From positions 63,137 to 127,136 of the forward strand of contig NZ_LMEZ01000005.1 in assembly GCF_001426545.1 (NCBI RefSeq): 64,000 bases of DNA, given 5' to 3'. Under the pieces are notes generated by a model. The model saw only the letters and a program-made list of their open reading frames with translations. It did no database searches and was not told where the DNA came from. Within the stretch, counting starts at the first letter, position 1, and the number at the start of each line of letters is the position of its first letter. The stretch comes from Mycobacterium sp. Root135 (lineage in GTDB: Bacteria > Actinomycetota > Actinomycetes > Mycobacteriales > Mycobacteriaceae). Of this stretch, positions 58,347 to 64,000 are shown in pieces. The translations under genes were made by a program, and so were the position numbers.

Positions 58347-58404
58347 GCGTTCGTGAACCGTGGCAGGAAATCCACTCGATCTTCCTGCCAGAGCTCACGA
58401 ACGC
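58347..58404 (-). terminator. Large hairpin after arr
   Basis: Arms of 23 bp (58347-58369 and 58382-58404) pair at 20 of 23 positions around a 12-nt loop. It lies 33 bp beyond the arr stop and upstream of the hydrolase gene, so it probably ends or attenuates arr transcription. There is no T-run. Confidence 0.65.
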
Positions 58405-58437
58405 GGAGATGTCGGCGAGACCTACTTCGTGAGGTGG

Positions 58438-58866
58438 CTAGTCGTAGATGACGTCGAGCCCGCGACGCCTCAGCTCGGCCAGACCGTCGCGCATGGCGTG
58501 AAGTTGCTCCTTGGAGTGGCCCTGCCAGTCGGTCAGTTCGCCGACGATTCGCACGGGTTCGCGGGTGCGGTAGGAGAGCGTCGGGTTGCCCGGCAGCTTC
58601 TTGTCGGTCACGTTCGGGTCGTCCTCGACTGCGCCTTCGGGTTCCACAAGGTAGACGCGACACCTGCCGTCCCCCTTGGCGAATTCCGCTCCCCACACCG
58701 CGGCATCCAGCGTCTTGGTCACGTACACGTGGTTCATGACGCGCCCCTCTTCGTAATTGGAGTACCGCCCCGGAACCAGCAGATCACCGACCTCGAGGTC
58801 TGCCCTGGTGCCGTGAAGGAACGCACCAGACTCGTGTCGCTCAAAGGGTTTTGGTGAACTCGGCAC
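58438..58866 (-). CDS. arr: Rifampicin ADP-ribosyltransferase
   Basis: The 142-aa enzyme matches M. smegmatis Arr through FLHGTRADLEVGDLLVPGR, GRVMNHVYVTKTLDAAVWGAEFA, VYLVEPEGAVEDDPNVTDKKLPGNPTLSYRTREPVRIVGE and the C-terminal GLDVIYD. Arr transfers ADP-ribose from NAD+ to a hydroxyl of rifampicin and inactivates it. The GTG at 58866 is preceded by GGGGAG. A rifamycin-associated element lies in the leader at 58918-58936, so induction by rifamycin is expected. Confidence 0.94.
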   Translation of the reverse strand: MPSSPKPFERHESGAFLHGTRADLEVGDLLVPGRYSNYEEGRVMNHVYVTKTLDAAVWGAEFAKGDGRCRVYLVEPEGAVEDDPNVTDKKLPGNPTLSYRTREPVRIVGELTDWQGHSKEQLHAMRDGLAELRRRGLDVIYD

Positions 58867-58890
58867 GACGACTCCCCGCTCTCGGCTACG

Positions 58891-58931
58891 TTGCGGCAAG
58901 ATTGTGCCGCCTCATGGGGGTCTTGCCGCAA
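58891..58931 (-). promoter_or_regulatory. Perfect inverted repeat in the arr leader
   Basis: TTGCGGCAAGA (58891-58901) is repeated inverted at 58921-58931 with a 19-nt loop. On the transcript an alternative shorter hairpin, GCGGCA/TGCCGC, competes for the same bases, as in attenuation leaders. Confidence 0.6.
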
Positions 58932-58936
58932 GCCCC
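58918..58936 (-). promoter_or_regulatory. Rifamycin-associated element (RAE)
   Basis: On the minus strand GGGGCTTGCGGCAAGACCC matches, as I recall it, the 19-bp RAE described upstream of actinobacterial rifamycin-inactivation genes (the family form has GGCCC at the end). It lies about 50 bp before the arr start and just downstream of a TATATG -10-like box at 58951-58946. Confidence 0.75.
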
Positions 58937-58969
58937 CTACCCCGCCATATAGTGAAAGGGGCAGGGGCG

Positions 58970-60094
58970 CTAAGTGATCGTGGCGTTGCCACCATTGCGT
59001 TTTGCATCGAACATCGCGCGGTCGGCGGACGCGATGCAGCTGTCGATCAACGCGACGCCATTCGATCCTGGCTCTGTGAAACTGGCAAGGCTGATACTCG
59101 TCACCCCCACGCTTGCGGTGATCTCGTGCGGGGCAGGTGCAGCGATGGCCTTCCTGATCCGGTCGAAGTCCCACCGATCCTCGACGCCGCGGTCGGCGAG
59201 GTCGACGACGACGAATTCTTCGCCACCCACACGGGCGACCAATGCGCTGCCGCGAACCGCCGACTTGATTCGTCGCGCACTGCGGATCAGGACCTCGTCG
59301 CCGACGTGGTGGCCGAAGGTGTCGTTGACGTCCTTGAAGCGGTCCAGGTCGACCACCACAACGACCACCTCGGTGCACCCCGGCGGGGTGTCGCGCAAGA
59401 GGTCCTCGACGTGAAGGGACAGCCCACGCCGGTTGAGCAGACCGGTCAGCGGGTCGGTGACCGACTCGTGGGCGTCCTTCCGCATCGCCCAGATTCCCAG
59501 TTGGACACCCAGCGGGCTGAAAACCAACGGCGCGATCGCTGCGACCGCACTCAGGGTGAACGACACGGTGGGGAAGGCGGTACTTTCACTGATCTGCATC
59601 GCGTACACCGCGGACGACAGAAGCACCCAGAATGCGTGTCCGGCAAGAACCTTTGGTCCGTCGAAGAACATCAGGTACACCGAGATCATCGCGAAAGCGT
59701 TGAACCCGAACAGGCCGGCTAGCCAGCTCGCGTCGACCTGCATCATCGCGGCTATCCCGATGTCCGCCGTCACGGCGAAGGCCAGGGACTTCGCGCGCGA
59801 CGGCCACGCTCGGAAGCACCACGACAGTCCCCAGAAGATCTGCAAGAGCCCGAACAGCGCCACGACGATCTGAGAGGCAAGGGTCCCGACGAACGGCAGG
59901 ATCAGCGTCAGGGTGACGATGCCGTGCATGCCAGTGCCGAGCCCGATCAGGGTCTGGATGGCACGCGCCATCGAACGCTTGCCGAAGTACTCGACCTGAG
60001 CGCAGTAGTCCACCGGCTCGCGCCACCACTGCTGGACAAAACCGTTGAATGCCTCGACGCTCTTCGAATACACCAGCAATCGCATACTCACCAT
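58970..60094 (-). CDS. Membrane-anchored diguanylate cyclase
   Basis: The 374-aa protein has about six hydrophobic segments in residues 45-205 (GIVTLTLILPFVGTLASQIVVALFGLLQIFW, LLSSAVYAMQI, FSPLGVQLGIWAM) followed by a GGDEF domain: DPLTGLLNRRGLSL, VVVVDLDRFKDVNDTFGHHVGDEVL and an intact RVGGEEFVVVD active site near residue 295. GGEEF is catalytically competent in known cyclases. The N-terminus is variable, possibly starting at a later Met. Its 3' end overlaps the arr promoter region. Confidence 0.88.
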   Translation of the reverse strand: MVSMRLLVYSKSVEAFNGFVQQWWREPVDYCAQVEYFGKRSMARAIQTLIGLGTGMHGIVTLTLILPFVGTLASQIVVALFGLLQIFWGLSWCFRAWPSRAKSLAFAVTADIGIAAMMQVDASWLAGLFGFNAFAMISVYLMFFDGPKVLAGHAFWVLLSSAVYAMQISESTAFPTVSFTLSAVAAIAPLVFSPLGVQLGIWAMRKDAHESVTDPLTGLLNRRGLSLHVEDLLRDTPPGCTEVVVVVVDLDRFKDVNDTFGHHVGDEVLIRSARRIKSAVRGSALVARVGGEEFVVVDLADRGVEDRWDFDRIRKAIAAPAPHEITASVGVTSISLASFTEPGSNGVALIDSCIASADRAMFDAKRNGGNATIT

Positions 60095-60264
60095 GGCTAC
60101 CCCCGCGTTGGCCCGTTTCCGGCCGCCCGTCCAGCGGCGCAGCAGTCAGCTAGTCGAGGGTAGTCGGTCAGGCCGATGCGCGAGGCGCCCCGGTGGCAAA
60201 CGGGACGGGGGCCACACTCCATGTCGTCTCGTTTCGGCCGTCGCGCCTCGGGTATCTGCGCTCG

Positions 60265-60729
60265 ATGAGTCATCTTCGCAACGACCCTCACGGGCGCGGG
60301 GTCGAGACCGCAGGTCTCCTGCCGCCGATAGTTCACGACCATCCGCTGCAGGCGACGGGTCGGCGCCTACTGGCCGTCGACCAGCTCGACGAACGGCGGG
60401 TCGCCGAGGTGAGCACTCCTGAGCACGGCGTCCTGGCCGTCGGCCTGACCCCGGACGGCGCGCCGTTCGCCCTCAGCAACCTGTGCCGCCACCAATTCGC
60501 GAAATTGGGGCGAGGTCGGGTCACCGACGACGGCTGTCTGCAATGCCCCTGGCACCGGGCTGATTACGACGTCACCGACGGCACCATGAGGTCGGGCCCG
60601 AAGGGCCGCATCTTCGGATTCAAGCCGTACTCGTGGGCCATCAAGACGTTCGGTAACGTCGCGCCGCTTCGCACGTTCACCGTCGAGGTCCGGGACGGCG
60701 CCATTTGGCTCGCGGAAGGCTTTAACTGA
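60265..60729 (+). CDS. Rieske [2Fe-2S] domain protein
   Basis: The 154-aa protein has the Rieske cluster motifs CRHQFAKLGRGRV and CPWHRADYDVTDG (residues about 80-110). It lacks the mononuclear iron domain, so it is a ferredoxin-like Rieske component or electron carrier. The ATG at 60265 is preferred over an upstream ATG because the conserved region begins near it. The stop and next start share a base (TGATG), so it is coupled to the epimerase gene. Confidence 0.8.
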   Translation: MSHLRNDPHGRGVETAGLLPPIVHDHPLQATGRRLLAVDQLDERRVAEVSTPEHGVLAVGLTPDGAPFALSNLCRHQFAKLGRGRVTDDGCLQCPWHRADYDVTDGTMRSGPKGRIFGFKPYSWAIKTFGNVAPLRTFTVEVRDGAIWLAEGFN

Positions 60730-61796
60730 TGCGCATCGTGATCACAGGAGCGAGCGGCAACGTCGGAACCGCTCTCCTTCGCGCGCTGCCCGCCGAACAC
60801 GACGTCATCGGCGTGGTGCGTCGGCCGCCGTCGGCTCAGGGCGTCTACCAGCGGGTCGACTGGCGCAGCCTGGACCTCACCGATTCGGACGCAATCTCCA
60901 AGTTGCGCAACGTATTCGACGGAGCTGACGTCGTCGTCCACCTGGCCTGGGGTTTCCAGCCCACCCACGACGTCGACTATCTCAACCGCCTCGGCGTCGG
61001 AGGGACGTCGGCAGTGCTGCAGGCGGCTCACACCAGCGGCGTCGGTCAACTGGTCCACATGTCGTCGGTCGGCACGTATGCCGGGGGCCGCTACGGCAAG
61101 CGGGTCGACGAATCGTGGCGGACCACCGGCATCGACACCTCCCCGTACAGCCGCGACAAGTCGGCGGCCGAGACGATCCTCGACGAGTACGAGGGGCGGC
61201 TCGGCAGCGCAGCCATCCCGATCGCACGCATGCGTCCCGGCTTCATCCTCCAGCGCGCCGCCGCCAGTGGCCTCATGCGTTACGGCCTGCCGGGATACGG
61301 TCCGATGCAACTGGTTCCGTGGCTGCCGATTCTGCCGCTGGACAGGAAGCTCTGCATCCCTCTGGTCCACGCCGACGACGTCGCGGCCGCCATCGTGCTC
61401 GCCGTCGAACGCCGTGCGACGGGACCATTCAACCTGGCAGCTGAACCCCCGATGGGACGGGACGACGTCGCCGCCGTGCTGGGTGCGCGGGCGGTCCACG
61501 TTCCGTCCGGCCTGCTCGGCGCCCTGGTGAACCTGACATGGCGGACCCGGCTGCAACACGTCGACCGGGGATGGCTCGATCTGGCGTTCAGCGTCCCGCT
61601 GCTCGACTGCTCGCGTGCGCGCACGGAACTCGAATGGGCGCCGAAGTGGACCGCACAGGAGGCGCTGGCCGATCTGCTGGAGGGGATCGCGCAGCGTGCA
61701 CACACCACCAGCCCATCGCTTCGGCCGCGCTCGCTAATCGACCTCCTGCGTCGCGACCTCACCGAGGGGCTGATCTCGTCGCGCCGGTTGCCTTAG
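60729..61796 (+). CDS. NAD-dependent epimerase/dehydratase (SDR-e)
   Basis: The 355-aa protein has the Rossmann motif MRIVITGASGNVGTALLRAL, DVVVHLAWGFQP, HMSSVGTYAGG and an active-site YSRDKSAAE (Tyr-x3-Lys), with ARMRPGFILQ and VHADDVAAAI later. It is an extended short-chain dehydrogenase of the NAD(P)-dependent epimerase group. Co-expression with a Rieske protein suggests a redox pathway of unknown substrate. Confidence 0.88.
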   Translation: MRIVITGASGNVGTALLRALPAEHDVIGVVRRPPSAQGVYQRVDWRSLDLTDSDAISKLRNVFDGADVVVHLAWGFQPTHDVDYLNRLGVGGTSAVLQAAHTSGVGQLVHMSSVGTYAGGRYGKRVDESWRTTGIDTSPYSRDKSAAETILDEYEGRLGSAAIPIARMRPGFILQRAAASGLMRYGLPGYGPMQLVPWLPILPLDRKLCIPLVHADDVAAAIVLAVERRATGPFNLAAEPPMGRDDVAAVLGARAVHVPSGLLGALVNLTWRTRLQHVDRGWLDLAFSVPLLDCSRARTELEWAPKWTAQEALADLLEGIAQRAHTTSPSLRPRSLIDLLRRDLTEGLISSRRLP

Positions 61797-62299
61797 AGCC
61801 CAATCGCGATCGGCGACTGAGGCGCACCTCCATGCAGGAGCGACCTCAACAGGTCCGGCAGGGCCCTTGGCGAGAATCGCACTCCGGTACCGTAGGCCGC
61901 CTCGATCTCCGACAGGGTCCACCACCGCAGGTCCACGATGCCCTCCCGTTCGGGATGGCCCGCAGCCCCCGCGGCGACGCCGCTTGCCGGCTCGAAGTGG
62001 TTGACGTGGATCAGGAAGTAGTGGTTGACGACGCCCTGGTCGCCGTCGGCGCGCATCTCGGGGAACACGGCGGTCTGTATCCAAACCGGCTGCGGGACAT
62101 GGTCGGAGGTGAGGACCAGCCCGGTCTCCTCGTGCAGTTCACGCGCCAGCGCCTCGAGGCGACCCTCGCCCGCCTCAATCCCTCCGCCTGGGCCGACCCA
62201 CACGGTGCCCGCGGCCCCAATCCTGTGCTCGGCCAGGAGAATCCGCTCACCGGTCAGCACGAGGCCTCGGCAGGACTGGCGGAACGGCAAGTCGGACAT
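61793..62299 (-). CDS. NUDIX hydrolase
   Basis: The 168-aa protein has the Nudix box GGGIEAGEGRLEALARELHEETGL near residue 40, with all the acidic residues of the family, and a central VNHYFLIHVNHFE. It hydrolyses a nucleoside diphosphate linked to some group; the substrate is not predictable. The ATG at 62299 begins MSDLPFRQSCRG. Its stop overlaps the convergent epimerase stop. Confidence 0.88.
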   Translation of the reverse strand: MSDLPFRQSCRGLVLTGERILLAEHRIGAAGTVWVGPGGGIEAGEGRLEALARELHEETGLVLTSDHVPQPVWIQTAVFPEMRADGDQGVVNHYFLIHVNHFEPASGVAAGAAGHPEREGIVDLRWWTLSEIEAAYGTGVRFSPRALPDLLRSLLHGGAPQSPIAIGL

Positions 62300-62349
62300 C
62301 GACGACGACGTTAGCGGGTCGGGATCCGTCAGCCCCTTGGCCACGCACG

Positions 62350-62637
62350 CTACCGTCGGCCTCTGACTACGTCTTGGCCGAGGATCGCGGCGATGTCCGC
62401 CGAACGCGGAGCGAAGACGTCGAGAAGCCCGACGGCGCGCACCGCCGGCGCCAGGGCCAGAAGCTCGTGTTCGAGCGGTTCGCGGCCGACGTCGTCCTGC
62501 TCTAGAAGCGCGAGCTTCTTGGCGTTGGCGACGAACGCGGCCACGGTGCCCTTGCGGACGTCGAGTCCGCCGAACGTCGTCGCCTCCACGCCGTCTGCGA
62601 GCACGTCCTCCGGACGGATCGGGGTGGTGTCACTCAT
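62350..62637 (-). CDS. Small conserved protein divergent from MarR
   Basis: The 95-aa cytoplasmic protein starts MSDTTPIRPEDVLADGVEA and has an Ala/Leu-rich helical body (FVANAKKLALLEQDD, HELLALAPAVRAVGLLDVF). No family is recognised. The ATG at 62637 lies 15 bp from a strong palindrome shared with the MarR gene, so it is probably controlled by that regulator. Confidence 0.68.
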   Translation of the reverse strand: MSDTTPIRPEDVLADGVEATTFGGLDVRKGTVAAFVANAKKLALLEQDDVGREPLEHELLALAPAVRAVGLLDVFAPRSADIAAILGQDVVRGRR

Positions 62638-62652
62638 GTTGACCTCCTCGTC

Positions 62653-62675
62653 TATGCGTGCATTTTGCACACATA
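62653..62675. promoter_or_regulatory. MarR-type operator
   Basis: TATGCGTGCA (62653-62662), a TTT centre, and TGCACACATA (62666-62675) pair at 9 of 10 positions. It lies in the divergent gap 18 bp before the MarR GTG; a further half-site ATGCGTGCA occurs at 62690-62698. Confidence 0.65.
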
Positions 62676-62693
62676 CCAAGTTAGCGTCGATGC

Positions 62694-63182
62694 GTGCAGA
62701 AGTCACGTAACCTTTTGAAGGTGACCGCCTCTTCGCCCGGGGACCGGGTTGCCGACCAGCTGGGCCGACTGTTGCTCCGCAGCACACGGCAGCACCTCTA
62801 CCAGCGACTCGTTGACGGGGTCGACGGACTGGACGTCACGACGTACCCCGTGTTGTCCGGGCTTGGGCGTCTCGGCCCGACGACCGCCACCCATCTCGCC
62901 TCGGTCATCGGGGTGGACCGCTCTGCCACCACCCGCTACGCCAGCAAGCTCGAAGCCAGTGGGCTGGTCCACCGCACGGTCGACCCCGGCGACGCCCGTG
63001 CCACGCGGCTCGCGCTGACACCTGCCGGCACGACCGCCCTCGCGGCCACGCGACGTGCGCTGGGTTCGGCGATGGACGACGTCTTGTCCGGGTGGCCAGC
63101 CGGGGAGGCGGCGGCCTTCGCGGCAGCACTCGAGCGGTTCACCGACGGTATTGAAGGCAGGTCGGGCGCCGCGGACCGTTAA
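62694..63182 (+). CDS. MarR-family regulator
   Basis: The 162-aa protein has a winged helix (VLSGLGRLGPTTATHLASVIGVDRSATTRYASKLEASGLVHRTVDPGDARATRLALTPAG) preceded and followed by dimerisation helices. It would respond to a small phenolic or other effector. A GTG at 62721 is an alternative start; no clear ribosome site precedes either, and the transcript may be leaderless. It is divergent from a 95-aa gene over a clear palindrome. Confidence 0.88.
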   Translation: MQKSRNLLKVTASSPGDRVADQLGRLLLRSTRQHLYQRLVDGVDGLDVTTYPVLSGLGRLGPTTATHLASVIGVDRSATTRYASKLEASGLVHRTVDPGDARATRLALTPAGTTALAATRRALGSAMDDVLSGWPAGEAAAFAAALERFTDGIEGRSGAADR

Positions 63183-63261
63183 CGTACGCAACACCCGCCC
63201 GACACCACGCCCCCGACCGCAGTTGGCCGTCGCGTCGCCCAGACGCCGCATGCTGGCCCGC

Positions 63262-64000
63262 ATGGCCCCTCCCGAGCACCGACAGATTGGCCGTCGTTCC
63301 GTCCTGCGCGCCTCGTTGGCCGGGGCACTGCTCGTGCCCGCAACCGCGGCCCTGCAGGCTTGTGGCGCCGCGGGCACCGGCGGGCCGCCGACGAGTACGG
63401 GCCTGATCGCCAGTCGGCCGCGACTCACCCACGGTGTCGCCAGCGGTGATCCACGTACTGACGGCGCACTGGTGTGGGCCCGCTCCGACTCCCCTGCCCG
63501 CATGATCGTCGAAACCTCTGCCACGGAATCGTTTTCGAATGCCGTCCGCATCGACGGACCTCGGTTGACCCCGGTCTCCGACGGCACCGCGCGCATCCGC
63601 GTCACCGGCCTCGAACCGGGGCAGACGGTGCACTACCGGGTGACCCTGGAGGGTGAGGACGGTGCCAGGTCGGAGCCGGCGGTCGGTGTCTTCAAAACCG
63701 TTGCCACACAGCCACGCGCCGTCACGTTCGTGTGGTCGGGTGACGTCGTCGGCCAGGGGTGGGGAATCAGCAAGCAGGGCGGCATGGCGATCTTCGACGC
63801 CATGGCCGATCGTCGACCGGACTTCTTCATCCATTCCGGTGACGCGATCTATGCCGACGGTCCGGTGCCCGAGACACAGAAGCAGAACGACGGCGGCACG
63901 TACGCAAATGTGACGGCGCCGGCCAAGGACCACGTGGCTCAGACGCTCGACGACTTCCGCGGCAATTACGCCTACAACCTCACCGACGAGCACTACCGCC
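63262..64000 (+). CDS. PhoD-type alkaline phosphatase (right end cut)
   Basis: The visible 246 residues start with a Tat signal (GRRSVLRASLAGALL) and an LQACG lipobox-like site, then the PhoD N-terminal domain (THGVASGDPRTDGALVWARSD), the phosphoesterase start FVWSGDVVGQGWGI and metal-binding FIHSGDAIYADG. PhoD-family enzymes are calcium/iron-dependent exported phosphatases that free phosphate. A second ATG at 63250 is possible. The gene continues beyond the window. Confidence 0.88.
   Translation, partial: MAPPEHRQIGRRSVLRASLAGALLVPATAALQACGAAGTGGPPTSTGLIASRPRLTHGVASGDPRTDGALVWARSDSPARMIVETSATESFSNAVRIDGPRLTPVSDGTARIRVTGLEPGQTVHYRVTLEGEDGARSEPAVGVFKTVATQPRAVTFVWSGDVVGQGWGISKQGGMAIFDAMADRRPDFFIHSGDAIYADGPVPETQKQNDGGTYANVTAPAKDHVAQTLDDFRGNYAYNLTDEHYR

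Overview
The window is GC-rich actinobacterial DNA, most likely from a rapidly growing mycobacterium (Mycolicibacterium type). The evidence is two copies of a 13E12-type DUF222/HNH repeat, a mycothiol-dependent formaldehyde dehydrogenase gene, a fused HadA/HadB dehydratase, an Arr rifamycin ADP-ribosyltransferase of about 142 aa, and many GTG starts with 4-nt ATGA/GTGA overlaps. No rRNA, tRNA, CRISPR array or classical insertion sequence was seen.

Region 1 (1-10.1 kb): two sugar ABC importers transcribed divergently. Leftward is a galactofuranose-type system (YtfQ-YtfR-YtfT-YjfF order) whose last gene is a LacI-family repressor cut by the window edge. Rightward is a ChvE-GguA-GguB multiple-monosaccharide system. 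The 282-bp gap between them holds three near-palindromic LacI-type operators and two good promoters, so one repressor probably controls both operons.

Region 2 (10.1-31.6 kb): housekeeping and accessory genes. These include a GAF-GGDEF protein, a D-2-hydroxyacid dehydrogenase, an acetoin operon (budA-alsS), mqo plus a cupin, a secreted protein, an intact 13E12 HNH gene, hadAB, an MBL hydrolase, PlsC, a decayed amidohydrolase, a P-loop kinase, SRPBCC and PNPOx proteins, an oxidoreductase/aldehyde dehydrogenase/aminotransferase operon, and an AAA ATPase.

Region 3 (31.6-55 kb): a catabolic island that appears able to take glycine betaine to pyruvate. A BCCT transporter imports the quaternary amine. 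A three-component Rieske oxygenase (ferredoxin, FAD reductase, oxygenase) would remove the first methyl group. Dimethylglycine oxidase removes the second and heterotetrameric sarcosine oxidase (soxBDAG) the third. GlyA converts glycine plus methylene-THF to serine and SdaA deaminates serine to pyruvate. FchA, FolD and PurU handle THF-bound C1 units; MscR plus an MBL hydrolase handle free formaldehyde. An IclR and two paralogous GntR/FCD regulators are encoded inside. Six copies of a T-R-R-TATATCA motif sit in front of sdaA, the transporter, dmgO, one gntR, the gntR/glyA divergence and mscR, defining a candidate regulon. A TacA/TacT-type toxin-antitoxin pair lies in the middle.

Region 4 (55-64 kb): a second, inverted 13E12 copy with a 4-nt deletion that breaks the HNH domain, an alpha/beta hydrolase, arr with a match to the rifamycin-associated element (RAE) in its leader, a membrane GGDEF protein, a Rieske/epimerase pair, a NUDIX hydrolase, a MarR regulator divergent from a small protein over a clear palindrome, and the start of a Tat-exported PhoD-type phosphatase cut by the right edge. 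The two 13E12 copies are in inverted orientation and bracket the roughly 36 kb that contains the betaine island.
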